64,000 bases of DNA, from the NCBI RefSeq assembly GCF_040115645.1, contig NC_089541.1:3658001-3722000 (forward strand). Reading direction: 5' to 3'. Each line of letters starts with the position of its first letter. The stretch's first letter is position 1. Made by a program: the position numbers and the translations under genes. Below the pieces are notes generated by a model, which was not told the DNA's origin, did no database searches, and was given only the letters and a program-made list of their open reading frames with translations. Shown piece by piece: positions 12,408 to 26,200 of this stretch. Source of the stretch: Euwallacea fornicatus. Taxonomy: Eukaryota > Arthropoda > Insecta > Coleoptera > Curculionidae.

Positions 12408-14087
12408 CTATGACAACTTTTTTGCCTTTTGATAAAGGGTGTCTACCACTTTGCTCATACTGTGAATGGTCTCCAATGCCATTTCATATGTTTTGTCTAC
12501 TGGAGTGTCTTCAAACACAATAAGGACACCTAAAAAAACAAAAATTTTGTAATTCTATGAAATAAGGTAAACACCAATTTAGGGATGTTTACACTATAAT
12601 ACTATTTTACTTAAATTACTCAAAATGATAAGGCAATAAATACCTTCATAATTCAATGCTTAAATACTACAACAGTTAAAAGATGTGGCAATTGTGGCTT
12701 TTATCATAATTTATTGAATTTATTTAAAAACAGCAACTAGAGCACCAAAATTATACATTGCACAAATTGATTTATACAAATATTTTAGGTTCAAATCATA
12801 TAAGTGCAAGACCAATATTTTAGTCGCACACTTGATGCTTTGCCAAATTCCCCCATGACTAAGCATTTTCTTTGTTTTGATCTTTATAAGCCAAATCACT
12901 AAAGATTTAGCTCAAAAAATGGGTTCTATAATGACTATATATAATTTGGACAAAAAGTACAACTTACCTTCTCCTTGATCCAAAATACCATGAAATTTGG
13001 CATCCAAAATCATTTGTGACAATTTCTTCTCCACCTGTGCCATAGGTAGTCTGATACTTTTTGAAATATAATCAACTTGAACTCTACTATATGGTTCAAT
13101 TATTCTACAGAGATTTTGTTCCAACATGTTGTCATATAAGGTGCCCAAATGAGCCCTTACAATAACATCATCTTCAAGTTCTCTTTTGAACATTTTAACT
13201 GCCTGTTGAAAATCAGCCAATGACCTTTTGTTGGATGCTTGTGCCACTGCTTTCATAGCATCAATGTCTCGTCCAGCATATTTGATGGCTAGTTTCCCAC
13301 TAACAATTTGCTGGACATCTTCAGGATTACTTAGCATTATCTTTGAAAGTAACATGTACTTCAATGCAGTTAAAGCTTTGGTGGATTCAACACTGTCAAA
13401 CCCCTCAAAAGCTTCATAAAAATATGAATAAGCTGTTTTGAAGTCTTTCTCTTCAGCAGCATGCAATATTCCTGACTGCAGATCTAAGGCGGCCTGTACC
13501 TTTGGAGGGCAATAAATAGCATTGGCTGTAGTTCTGGCTGATGTTAACGCAGCTCTGGCTTTTGGAAGGTTGCTTAAGGCATGGTACGTCTTGCTCTCAA
13601 GTAATTGGACTTCGACTAATAAATTCTTGTCATCTAATTTCTTCAATTCTTTCAGCAAAGTAGATCCTAGCAGTAGGGCTTCCGCAAACATGCCAGTATC
13701 AAAGTAGAGAGCCACTAACCTTGCCTCCAATGATTGACGGAGGAACGTCCTCTTCTCCTCTTTTGCCCATTCAATGCATTCTTTGCAGAGCTGTACTTCT
13801 ATTCCAATGCCGGCCTCAAGATCCAAAAAGAAATCGACAAGGGACCTAACTAATTTAGCTGCCTTGGCTTTGCTGATTTCACTCAGAAAAGGACGGGTTT
13901 GTTTTATGAGGTCGGCGAGTTCCTTGGCCTTACCCTCTTTTTTGTACCTTTCCCCGAGGTTAAGGATGTCCTGTTCTTTATTCTGAATGTTCCTCTCATC
14001 ATTTTCTTCAGCACGCTTTAAGTTTAATAAGTTCTGGTGTTGAGAATGAACAGATTGAGATCTTTCAAACAACATAGCACCCGCCAT
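12408..14087 (-). CDS. Rpn6: 26S proteasome regulatory subunit Rpn6 (PSMD11)
   Basis: Lid subunit of the 19S regulatory particle that clamps the lid and base to the 20S core. Two coding exons: 12968-14087 (373 codons plus one base) and 12408-12529, joined across a donor at 12967/12966. The product is 413 residues, close to the usual 422. The N-terminal region is a TPR-like helical solenoid (LVALYFDTGMFAEALLL, LPKARAALTSARTTANAIYC). A PCI domain covers roughly residues 225-390, including VDYISKSIRLPMAQVEKKLS and DAKFHGILDQGEG. The terminal exon encodes VLIVFEDTPVDKTYE and ends in QKAKKLS, the conserved C-terminal helix of the family. The ATG at 14087 is preceded by an in-frame stop and matches the family N-terminus (MAGAMLFERSQ). 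It lies head to head with tra2. Confidence 0.96.
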
Positions 14088-14736
14088 ATTTCACGTTTAG
14101 AAAAGCACTGTCACGATTCGATATTTTAATTCAAATGACAAGTCCACGAGCTGACAAGCAAATACAAGTTGACATTGGTTGACTTTTGATAATTGACCAT
14201 ATTCAGTTGTACTTGAGCACATAAAACTCCCGGTGTTTGCCCTGAAAGACATTTTATTTGCGTCATTTCTACGACTCAACCTCATCTGCAAGATCGATAT
14301 CACAAATATGATTACAGCAGAATCCTAAAAAATAAAATCTTGTCTGATGCGATATAAAAATTAACCAATTTGCACAAAAGCACTCACAGCTTTAAGATTC
14401 AGATTTTGCTGATTGCAGATAAAGCACAACCATGTCTTTATATACTAAAAGAATTACATTCGAAAACACCTATAAGCGAAAAGTCATTTATGCAAACTGT
14501 CAGTTGCAAGTGCCATTCTTCGTTTGTCTCTGCCTGCCGCCATTTTTATCATTTCTGTTCCCTTCCGAGTTTCCGAAGATCGTTGATGGTTAGCAGCGTC
14601 TTCCATACTACGAAGCAGTTTTTCCAAGTTTCGCCAGTTTCGGCGTAGTTCCTGCCCAAAAGTATATAATTAGGTGGTTAGTTCTATTGTTGTTTGAGTT
14701 TTTACCTCTTTATTTTGTAAATCAACCATTTAAACA
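14088..14736. promoter_or_regulatory. Divergent promoter region between Rpn6 and tra2
   Basis: 649 bp separate the two start codons. A CpG- and pyrimidine-richer patch with a GCCGCCATTTTT motif lies around 14538-14549, a YY1/Pho-like core often seen near housekeeping gene starts. No TATA box was seen at a convincing position. Whether the promoter is truly shared or is two promoters cannot be told from sequence. Confidence 0.45.
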
Positions 14737-17700
14737 ATGAGCGACCGTGAGGTGAGTACCTGAAATGCCTTGGCGTGGCTTTGAACTTGGTCAGAAGAGA
14801 AGCCGGCAAAGAATCATGCAATACGATGCTGCCGTTGGTGGTACATTCAGATTTATATCCTTTCTAATATTCAACACTCAAAGTCGCAGTTTTCCATGTC
14901 GTTATTCCCATTTGTTTGATCAATTTCTTGACCATTGTTTACTTGTCTTTTCAGTTTCACGTTGTTCCAATAATTATTTATTTGTAGGGAAGCTACAGAA
15001 GCATGGAACGAGATCGTTCACCCAGGTTGAGGAGAGATGACTCCCCAAGAAACCATAAAGACAAAAGTTATTCAAGGTAAATGCTACTAAACTATGATTT
15101 TTAATTAAATTATAGCTTTAAAATTTCCGGACATTGTTTTCGCCTTCATTACTACATTATAAAGATAGTTCTTTTTATCACTGATTAGAAAGCTTGCAAT
15201 TTTTATTTGGTTATTTATCTGAAAGTAACACCGAAAAACTTAAATCTAAGAAATGTGCAAAGCCATTTTTCAATCTCTGTAGTTTTCTTTTTCAATCCCT
15301 GTTATTTTAGACATGTTTTACCATGTTATTGATTTGTTGAATCAAATATGAATCATGAGGGCTATTGATGCCTCTAGCACTCAAGGACAAAATATGAGAA
15401 TATATGTGGATTTCATAACTCTAATACTATAGTGTAGAATAAAAAATAGGACAAAAAGCCAATATAAATTCATGTGCCTAAATGTTTCATTTCCAAGATG
15501 CAGGATGCCAGAGTTTTAATTTTTATTCTCAGAGTTCATGGTGTGTTTAGCTCAAATTTACAAGCAAATTAAAAATATTTATTGGGCCAATTATTTATGA
15601 AATGGTTATTTTTTGTGGAATTATTAAGGTACTTTATTTTTAAGGAAATTATATTGAATTTTGGAAATATTAAGCTAGTTAATTATGTCATTAGCCTCAC
15701 ATTAAGATTGACTAATTTTTCAAATAAATTTAGTAAAATCTATTTTTATTTGCCAATATATAACTTTTAAAGGATGTTAAAATTTATAGTAGGAAAATGA
15801 ATATAAAAGAAGTTAACCCTTTTTATTGTCCCCCTTTGCTATTTTATAGGATTTATGCCTTATGTTTCACTTCTCAATAGTATGTTTACCTACAGGCTTT
15901 TAGTACATAGCAAAGATACTCTGCTAGGAATTGCCAAGGCTTTCTTTGACATATATTTTTAATATCTACTTCCCGGTCATAAAAACCTTGTTATGTTAGT
16001 GTAAATAATGGGCCAGTGAAACATAAGAAATGACACTATTAAATCACGTTTGATATATAACATTTTTTTGACGTTAACTGGCGGTGATAAGGTATGTGAA
16101 TATAATGACGACGTTTCAGGCGGTTTGTTCATTCTTTCTTTTATTTTTTGAGAGTAATTCACACCAGAAGAGCTTGTTGGGGTCATTGAATTGCATACTA
16201 ATCTTAATTAAAACTAACTCAGAATAATCTTTATTCTTTATTAAAAATTGTAACACCTTAGACAAATTGGCCACCGTCTTTAGAGCCTAAGAAAACTTAG
16301 TAAAAAAACAGAAATTAACAGTATGAGAAGTGAATATGTAAAATGTGTGAGACTGAAACTCTTCTTGGTAATCGCTGAGACATGACGGTTTCTTTGATGC
16401 AAGTTATCATCTTTTCTTCAATGATTATTGTTCATTGTAGGTAATTAAACTTGTGTTTTTTGTCTCATTTTTTGGTATCGGGGATTAATCTAAATGCTTT
16501 TCTTAATGTTCAGTTTTTTTTATGTGTTTGAGATTAACTTCTTTCTAAAGCAAAGTCAACTAATCGTTAGCCATGCTTACTAAATAAGAGACCACACGTC
16601 GGCTTTTTTTTTTAAACGTTTGATCCTGTTTTTTCTAACATTTGACTTATTCAGACGTACCTATTATGAATGGTATAAAAAGGTTTGTAATACCAGGTAT
16701 ACCGGTATGAAGTGAGCATGAGGATATAAATGTTTTGATATAGGGCATTTGTTGTAAACAAACCTTTTTTTTTTGTTTGTTTGTTTGGTTGGTATGCAAA
16801 CTGACAAATATATTTAGTACAAATCAAGTCCTTGAACAAATAACAATATATTATTTCATTGTGCCAAAAATGTCGAATTTTGTACCACAAAATGATTTGT
16901 GGAAAGCATTAATTTTTTGCTTTCATTTGAAGAAAAGTGCTGCAGAGTCGCATCGAATGCTTGTCGAGGCATATGGTGATTATGCTTTATCAGAAGTTAC
17001 ATGCAAAAGAAGGTTTCAACGATTCAGAAATAACAATTTTGATGTGCAAAATGTAGAACGTGGCAGACCACCAAAAAAGTTTGAAGACGCCAAACTGCAA
17101 TCAATATTGTATGAAGATGACATTTTAAGTCAAAAACAAATGGCAGAAATGTTAAATATTGCACAACAAACAATTTCTAATTGTTTAAAAGCTATGGGAA
17201 AGATCCAAAAGTGTGGAAAATGGGTGCCGCATGAATTGAATGAAAGACAGATGGAGAACCGAAAAAACACCTGTGAAATTTTGCTTCAAAGGCATGAAAG
17301 AAAATCAGTTTTGCATCGAATTGTTACTGGAGATGAAAAATGGATTTATTTTTAAAATCCTAAACGGAAAAAATCATGGGTTGATTCAGGACAACCATTA
17401 ACATCGACTGCAAAACCTGATCGATTCCACAAGAAGGCAATGCTGTGTGTTTGGTGGGATCAGAAAGGTGTGGTGCACCACGAGCTTTTAAAACTTGGTG
17501 AAACCGTAAATGCTGTTGGCTACGACAACAATTGATTAATTTAAACAATGCATTGATCGAAAAACGATCAGAATGGGCCAGAAGATACGGGAAGGTAATT
17601 TTGCTCCATGACAACGCACCTGCACACAAAGCAACACCGGTTCAGGATACCATCAAAACACTTGGCTGGGAGTTGCTACCCCATCCGCCGTATTCACCAG

Positions 17701-20361
17701 ATTTGGCTTCTTCGGACTACCATTTGTTTTCATCGATGGGACACACATTGGCTGAGCAGCACTTCGATTCGTACGAAGAAGTAGAAAATTGGGTGTCTAA
17801 TTGGTTTGATGCCAAAGAGGCACATTTCTATAGGCGTGGTATCCATAAATTGCCAGAAAGGTGGACAAAATGTGAAGAAAGCAATGATCAATATTTTGAA
17901 TAGATTTTTTTTCTTGTTAAAATTGGTGTTTTATTTTCACAAAATAGCGCTCATTTCATACCGGTAGACCTGGTATATTGAAAAAAAAAACATCGTCAGT
18001 ATATTTCCACCAAAACTATTGCTATGTAAGGTGTGATTTCCAAAAATTGAAGAAAAAATATGTACAAATGTTATAAAAGTCAAATTTTTATTTCATATTT
18101 TGAACTTTTTTTAATTTAGAAGTCGAAGTCGAAGCCGAAGCAGAGGCCGAGATCGTCGTAGGGAAGACAGGGAATACAGCAGTCGTCGAAGTGACAGGTG
18201 AGAAAGCAAATAATGTTATATCAAGGAGTGTAAACTTATATAAAAGATGATCATTAAAAAAGTATTAAGTAAACGCCAAACTTTCAGACATGAACTGGAT
18301 AAATTCGTCTGGTTTCTGACAAATGTTTGATGGCAAGTAGAAATAGTTTAAAGCCCTACATTTACGGGTTGCGAGGTTTTTTTCAATGATCATCCGTTAG
18401 TAATTTACATTGAATGGTAAACTGGCTTAATTTGTTTGAGGTTTTATTTGACAATAACCGCAATCACTGTTGGACTACGTCGTTGTCTGGGTTGGATTTT
18501 TCAGATTATTCCTATATAATCATATTTAAAAAATTATAAGGCTATACCTGAGATAATTATAGATTTGTGTAAACTAATTTTATTGTTTATATAAATGTGA
18601 CCTTCAACTTTGTTCTATCTATAAACATCTAATTTCACACTTCGATTTCTCGAGGCAGCACAAAGCACCAAAACATCTTCCTTTGCACACCTCTGAAACA
18701 AACAAGCCACATGCAAATGACATAAACTTCTAAGTACTGTTTGACCAAGTAATTATTCCCAAATAATTATCCGCAATACGGGGGGAAAAAACTAAAAGGT
18801 GAATTTAAAGCAGAAGCCATAGGGGCAACTTAAGCGTTCTTCAAGGGTCAATAACTAAATGGTGTCTTTGTGATTTGGCCTTACAGGTCGCGCAGTCGAT
18901 CACGCTCAGACAGACGTAACAAGTCCTCAAGGTATTCGCGCAGCGAATCGCGTTCTTCGGGCTACCGGCGCTCTGTTTCACACAGTCCTATGTCTAGTCG
19001 CAGGCGCCACATGGGCACTCGCGATAATCCGAAGCCGAGCCGCTGCCTTGGGGTGTTCGGTCTTAACATCCACACCACCGAAGACGAACTCTATCACATA
19101 TTCAATAAGTATGGGCCTGTCGAGAGGGTACAAGTCGTTCTTGATGCTAAGGTAAGTTTTTGAATATATGTACTTGAGAAATTACCTACCTCATTGCTTA
19201 TCCTTATATTCTTTCCATGACTCTGAGTCCTATAATGCAGCAACAAACTTAAAAACTAGGTGAAAAGTGTTTTTGCGCATTTTACTTGGATTCGTAACGT
19301 ATATCTGGTCACGATATTTTATGTTTTTCCTCGATTTTGTTATTTCTTTTCCGTTACTCTGTAAAAACAGCTGGCCATGCCGAACTATAAACAATATTTT
19401 GATATCGGTCAATTTAATTTATTCCCTAATTTCTAGACTGGCAGGTCAAGAGGTTTTGCTTTTGTCTACTTCGAAAGTAGCGACGATGCCAAAGTAGCCA
19501 AAGATCAGTGCACAGGAATGAAGATAAATTCAAAAAGTATCCGTGTTGATTTTTCCATCACTGAAAGGGCGCATACACCCACTCCGGGAATCTACATGGG
19601 AAAACCTACGTAGTAAGTATTTATGTGCAAATAAATATTTTTTTCCATTAAGAAACGTGGCAGTTTCAATAATAAATGAAATTTGACATGTTTTTCTACG
19701 GATATAGTACTAATTGAGGATGTTTAGGAGTTGTTGTTTTAAGATTATAAAAACACCTTAAAGGATCCCTCGAACAATTGTTTTAACTTTAATTTAACGT
19801 AATATTGTGACTTATTTTCAGCAAATATGACAGATATGAAGGACGTGGCCGTAGAGAGAGAGATCGAGAGTAAGTATTACTTTTCATTTAAAGTATTTTT
19901 TGCTAAAAGTAAATAATATTCAGCGATTATAATAGAGGAGGATCCCGATACCGTAGGTCACCTTCTCCGTATTATTGCAGCAGAAGCCGCAGGAGATATT
20001 CTAGGTCTCGCAGCTATTCTCCACGTAAGTAACTATAAATTGTTTAAGTGTTTTTTATTTAAATGTATTGTAACTCTGTTAATCTTAAAAGAAGAGTAAG
20101 TTAGCTTTTCCTTCAATGGAGTTACAAAACATCAACTTCTAAACTTTGTTTGTCTGCTTAGTTTACCGAAATTTCTGTCGTGTATTAGTCTGTAATATTG
20201 TTTATTAGGGAATATATCTTGTTCCAATTTTTACCGGCATTTCCCGTAATAGTAACAACCGGGCATAACCCCCGTAAAAATAGCACAATTGCGGTATTAG
20301 AACGTTTGTTCTTATTTTAATATTTTATTTTCGTTTCATGTGAATTTCAGGTCGTTATTAA
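14737..20361 (+). CDS. tra2: Transformer-2 splicing regulator (RS-RRM-RS protein)
   Basis: Nuclear SR-like protein that binds exonic splicing enhancers; in insects it partners Transformer in dsx and fru splicing. Eight exons: 14737-14751, 14988-15076, 18120-18197, 18887-19151, 19437-19612, 19822-19869, 19924-20024, 20351-20361 (260 residues). An N-terminal Arg/Ser domain (to about residue 95) precedes a single RRM (about 114-190) with RNP2 LGVFGL (115-120) and RNP1 RGFAFVYF (154-161). The Tra2-specific linker ERAHTPTPGIYMGKPT follows, then a C-terminal RS domain ending SPRRY. The first exon holds only five codons and the last only three residues plus stop. The 3-kb intron 15077-18119 carries a mariner in the same orientation. 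Short first and last exons make both ends easy to miss in automated models. Confidence 0.95.
16693..17973 (+). mobile_element. Mariner transposon, mauritiana-type, inactivated
   Basis: 1281 bp, the expected mariner size, flanked by TA at 16691-16692 and 17974-17975. Imperfect terminal inverted repeats of about 27 bp begin CCAGGT and contain ACCGGTATGAA on both sides. The internal transposase resembles the mauritiana (Mos1-like) subfamily. The element lies in intron 2 of tra2, in the sense orientation, and is presumably removed with the intron. Confidence 0.95.
16870..17903 (+). pseudogene. Mariner transposase pseudogene
   Basis: Begins at the ATG at 16870 (MSNFVPQNDLW) with the HTH DNA-binding half (LKKSAAESHRMLVEAYGDYA) and the WVPHELNERQ linker. 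The three acidic positions of the D,D34D catalytic core are visible: TGDEKW, LLHDNAPAH and SSDYHLFSSMGH. Two lesions break it: an in-frame TAA at 17353-17355 directly after TGDEKWIYF, and a one-base frame change near 17530 that moves the remainder into another frame. The C-terminal part is then open to 17903. It cannot make a full transposase, but the low number of lesions suggests fairly recent decay. Confidence 0.93.
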
Positions 20362-23241
20362 CTTGACGCCGGTCAGTTTGGACGCTTACTTAGACGCGAA
20401 GCTCTAAAATAATGATTAGAGTCAGTCGTTTAATTGTGTCTTGATCGAGTAACATTTTCCTTAGACATGTAATTTCGCAGTTTTATTATCTACTTAGCGA
20501 GTGAGCTGAACAATTCTTTTAATTTGCTGGACAGATGTGATTTGTACATCATTGGTATGTGTTATTTCAACTTATTAAAGTTCTTGGGTCGCCGTTGAAG
20601 GTAGACGTTTTTTCGCTGTATAAGTAATGTGGCTAATTCGTCAAATCGGTAAGGTTAGAAATTGAGTAAATGTAAAATTTTGATAGAAATGTATTAAATT
20701 TCTAACCTCACTCATTCGGTCAAATTCATCTATATGGTGAATTAGGGCTCCTGGATCAGTACATATTCGGTCCTCATTGTGTATAGGCCCAAATTTGTCA
20801 TTAGATATTTGCTACATTTCTAACTTCACTGATTTGTCAATTTAAGACGATTTTGAGACGAAGAGTGGTATTGTTTAATACCACTTAGAAAATGTTCAGG
20901 TTAGAAGTATACTAACTGATGTTTTTTGAGTCAGCAAGTCTCTTTTATGAAAACAAGCGTTACTCAATAAGAGACATTGCAACTTGTTAATATACATTTG
21001 ATACATTCATATTAATGATTTCAAAAAAAGTAAGAATGTAATTATTTCTAGAGTTAAAGATTAATAAAATAGTTTTTGTTGTGGAATCTTACGTTAACGC
21101 GCTCTTTCTCAATGTAAAATTTTCTGGAAAAAACTCTTGATCCACACACATTCTGAGGCAAACAAATTTAATCGAAAAATATGTATTTTTTTTATTGATT
21201 CTAGCAATTTGCTTGAGCAACGTATGGGATTTGATATATCCTTGCACGATAATCTAAAGATATACTTACTTAAGTATATTTTTCGCACTCAAATATCTTT
21301 TTTACTTTCAAAAATATTTAACTTCAAATATAAGTTGTAACATTTAAATATGGGTTTTAAAGAAGCAATTTATTTACTCGAATGTCCATGGTTTTCTTAT
21401 TTCGCACAATGACCTCATACAATGCTGTGGGGAAGGTGGTGGCGTATCAGGGGCCTTCAACCATAGCCTCTCTTAGAAAGATATATGTTGCATGGACTGA
21501 CGACAGGTTTTTTGTTCCACTCATGTGCAGTTGTAACCTTCATTTCAAGTTCCACCTGCAGTTAAAATCTATACTTTCACAGCTAATAATGCCCGGAATA
21601 GAGTTTTCTCTTTGTTGGAACTAACGTATATGCGACCATTCATTGTCCCACATTTATTCAGAAAAAAATGCCTGCATTCTGTGGTGAACCAAGAGTTGCA
21701 ATGAAGTTGCAATAACATATACGCAAGGTTAATATTTGTATATTATTTTCCAAGTTAAGAGTTTTGTAGTTTTCTTCAAGTTGATTTATAATAATAACTC
21801 CTCACACACCTCTTTCATTTAATGTTATGGTTTCTTTTTTATTTTGGCTTTGCAAATGTGAATTTAGTAATTTAAGTTATTAGTGATTAATAAATACCAT
21901 TTCACTAATCTTGGTTTTCTGTGTTTTAAAAAGGGTTGCAAACAAGAGCTTTCGGATGAAATTGAAGTTTATTAAGAAATCGTAAAAATCCTTACGAAGC
22001 ATTCTCTCGCTCCTATGAAAAATATCCCGAACACTCAAGTCTTGAGGAATGAAATTTACTTGTTTTGAAGACGTCAAAATCGCGATTGAGTTCAGAAAAA
22101 AGAAAATGCGGGTTTGAAACAACAGGACTACATCTGTATTTCCCCCCTCCTCCTGTTTTTAATCCAATCCCATCCGAATCCTCACATTTGCTCTCTGTGC
22201 ATCCCTGTTTAACAAATAAACTTCTATTTCGACCCTCCTTTAAATGACGATTTAAAATCCTGTTGGGTGAGTATGTAGAACGTAAGACTTCATAAGCAAT
22301 GTTTGTGTAAGCAATTGCATGTTTTTCTTTTACATCAATATATGATATTGTAATAGTCTTTGGAAAATAAATTATATTGTTTCTGTGGGAAAAGTCTATT
22401 TTTTTTACTCCCTGTAGTGGAAGAAAAATTCGTTAACAATAAGCAGTAAACGTTAGAATTACTTTATTTAAAGAAAACGAACTTTGTACATGAGTAATAA
22501 TATACAGTTATTTACAAGATTAATTCAATAATTTACTAGTTTAGGCACTGAAATATTTGCTACATGAAAGTTAACAGGTGACTAGTAAGTATCTTAAAAC
22601 TTTAACCCTTAATAACAAGGTAAAAGAATAAACTGAAAATATGTCTACGGTATAAAAATAAAATTTACCTCGTATAAATACAATTTTATCATTACAAAAA
22701 TGACTAAAAACTTGGTCCAATACTGTTATGAACCATACATTGCATTCTCTAGTTGCCAATCAATGCAATTCCCAATTCCAGGTATTATATGATTCAATTT
22801 AATAAGATATAGGTAGTTATTACTTCGAAATATTTCTCTGGCGGAATTAAACACAATATTTTTTTCAAATTTCTATCTACCCCCATTGAAAATTATGACG
22901 TTTTAGTTGTCTAGGTTTCCCTCAAAGATCTAGTAATGATTATTAATATTCACTCTTCAATAATTTTATCTAGGAGTTTGAAGATGCCTCAGACGAACAT
23001 AGCGCGTCTTCAACTGTTCCTTATCATTTGCCATAAAAAGTTCATTTCCATATTTTTGTATTAGTTATATTAGAATTACAAATAATTAAATAACCGAATT
23101 AATTACCTACAAATCCAAACTAAATATCAACTTATGCAAAGTTTTTCTTAACTTAAGTAATATTTTTTTTCTAATTTTAATTCAGTCACTATATCCTCGA
23201 TTGTTTATTATCGCTACTATCTAAATTTATGAAACCTGACG
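20362..23241. other. Convergent gap between tra2 and verprolin
   Basis: Expected to hold both 3' UTRs. An 11-bp inverted pair (GGTTAGAAATT at 20654-20664 and its complement near 20697-20707) could form a hairpin in the tra2 3' UTR. Open frames at 21137, 21382 and 22065 show no homology and no codon periodicity that I could see. No RNA gene was recognised. Confidence 0.45.
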
Positions 23242-26200
23242 CTAGCACGTCGAAGTTGAATTCCACGCCCTGTTTGAGGGCTGAAGGTGAACCTGAGGCG
23301 GGGGTGGAGCGTGCTGTTTATTCGACGCTGCAAACGTGACTAATAAGATTTTTGAAGTTACCAAAACTTTAATAATTAAAATAAAACATACATACCTAAT
23401 TATTACCTGGTAACTAAATGTTGATGATTAAACTAATAACTGCAATGGAACACTTTAGGAAGAATTTGTAGGAAAGAAATGAATAATGTTAGCCTTTATT
23501 ACACCATATGGTTCATTAAAACTAAATATAAACACGTAATACAAAAGTTATTCCACAATATAAACGTCGTTTCTTAACCAAAAGTCATGCTGCAAAATCT
23601 ACAATGGTAGGAAATAAACTGCTTAAATGAAAATATTATGTATTACACATAAATGACTAGGAAAAAGTGGGAAATACGTAAACTTGCAGCTAGAAATACA
23701 ATTTGGCACCTTCATAAAACCAACCCCCAAAACTAACTAAGACTCTTTCAAGAAAGGCTTAATTACTTCCCACCAAAAATTTATAATATGTATTTAAGCA
23801 AATGAAAAATAATAATTCGAAAGTTATCATTAAAAAGGAAACAAATCCCGTTCAACCCGTAAAAATAATATGTGAAAGTTTGTTATAACACTGAGTTATT
23901 ATTAAAAATTGCCCGCGACAGAAATAGTAATCATAAATGGGAGGGACGGCAAGTTTTTTTGTTTTAATCCGACGGATTTCACGTAGAACACTTTAATCTA
24001 CATTTTTTTGAATGATAATGTGAATGATATTGTTTAATTCACAAAGCATGTATGCGATACCATATAATATAACATTTTTTTTTTTAATTTGAAATAAAAT
24101 GTGAAGAGAATTATAAGTTTCAATTTGAAATACAAATCAGTTTTGCGGAGCTACTCTAGTTGTGAGTGGGTTCTATTGTATAAGTAACACTTTGAAAAAT
24201 ACGGGCACCCTGTATAGAATATTATATCAAACCTTACGATATATGAACGCAGTACAGTGTCGAACTACATCTATAACCTCATAACCTGAACTAATACTCA
24301 TCAAAATCTCAGGTTTATACTAACAGAACTGAATATGGTACGCCTTCCACATACACGAAATTGTTATCTTACTTTGTAAAAATTAAAAAATATGGCTAAA
24401 GCGAAACGTAAAAATGAGGATATTTACATGAACCAATAAATAATAATTGTGGTTAGTATAATGGAGACCAGTCCATGCATAAAAGAAGGCATGCAGTCAA
24501 GTTCCCTCTATTAGCAAGATGACTCTAAAGAACAAAAAGAGACAAAAAGTGAGACTATAAGAAGAAAAGTGAGTGAGAATAGTGTCAATTGCTTAAATAT
24601 TTCATGTTTGGTAACATAAATGTAAGAGTGAAAGTAATGAAGAGAGTAAGTCAAAATGGATCGGACGTAAAATTATTTACATATAGAATAAAACACTAAA
24701 TGAAGAACAAAATGTGGAAAAAACACATACAAAAAAAGCTCTGAAGTATACTTTCTTTTGCCCCAAATTTTGAATACAAAAACATTCGCTAACTCACACA
24801 AACTACCCACCCAAATTAAGACAAATATGCCACTTGGATTAGGCAATAAATCACAAAAAATCTATTACACAAACAATCCAGCTTTAATGTACTGACCTTG
24901 TCTAGTTGAATATAATTTCAAGACGTTTCGGTAAGGAGGAGGTCTCGGAAACCGGTCCGGAGTGTTGAATAAAGCTCGAAACTTGTCTTCCATATCTACC
25001 CCGGTTCTCCTCGTCGACACGTTCGTCTGACTCATCGACGAACCTCGTGGTGGTGGCATGGGCGGGTGGATATTATTACCCGTCGGTACCTGAAAAGTAT
25101 GGGATTGTGTCAAATAGTAAATTGAGGGTAGAATGTTCTCAGTATTTAAATTCAGGATATTAAATTGGACATCGAAATGGCATAAACTTTATTTAAAATT
25201 TTTGAAAAATATAAAATTTTTAGTTACGTCTTAGGAATTTTTGGGTTCAAAATGTTGAGCCTTCCCATTTAGACTATGCTCACACACATACAATTATATT
25301 TAGTGTTTCTTACTTACTGCAGGGGAAGGCCTACTCGGTTGTATTGATAATTGGGTTTTGTGTGGCGGTGGAGGTGGCGGTGCCTGAAGGACTCCCGGTG
25401 GTGGAGGCGGAGCATGGTTCGGCGGTTTAACCGTTGACTTAGGAGTGTTAAACGAGGTTGGAGTACTTGACAATGGAGCCGCTGGAGGCGGCACTGAAGG
25501 GGGAGGCACTGAAGGTCTACTCGTTAAAAGCGGCCTGGGCCTCGAACTGCCGATATTCTATCAAAACAATTCAACAAAAAACGACTTAATTTTCACTGAT
25601 TAAGAAATTAGTTTAAATGGTTAACAGCGCAGAAATAAAGTTATTCATTACCTAATAGCTATTATGATATTCAAATTGCAATATTTTTGTCTTTATTCTA
25701 CAGATATAAATTGCTATGTTGATTCATTCTTTAAGGTTACATGGAATCAGAAGCGCATTATCCCGACCACGCACCTACCCAATCTAAAATTAGGATCAAT
25801 GCGGGCCGTCAGTCAACAGCTTAACTGAATTCTGGACCCCTGCGCGTCTCATCATTTTCATTTGCCAATAAAATACTGCAACTATGTCATGACAATATGC
25901 TTACCGTTTGAGACAAACTTGAGAGCGATTGTCCCAAGATGGAGTGCATGTTGCGCACGGTGCCGAATTTTATACATGGATCGTTATTGGGTGTGGGACT
26001 TTGAGGTGAAGGAGGTCTAGGCGACCGCATACTTTGCGCCCTACTTATAGACTTATTTGGTTTTACAGCTAGTTTGGTTGGGGGTGTTGGTTTTCCTAAA
26101 ATATATTAATGAAATAATCTTCCCAAATTTAATTTCTTTACTTACCGTTTAAAATGGGAGGTTTCGGGGCCAGATTGGGCTTGCCGTGGTTGATCACAGG

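Noticed and set aside
12912..12967. Extension of the Rpn6 frame past residue 373
   Set aside because: Intronic read-through after a GTAAGT donor; the true C-terminus is in exon 12408-12529.
16651..16890. Minus-strand 79-codon frame over the mariner left end
   Set aside because: Lies over the mariner terminal repeat and 5' part of its transposase; no homology of its own.
21382..21624. 80-codon frame downstream of tra2
   Set aside because: No homology; lies in expected 3' UTR or intergenic DNA.
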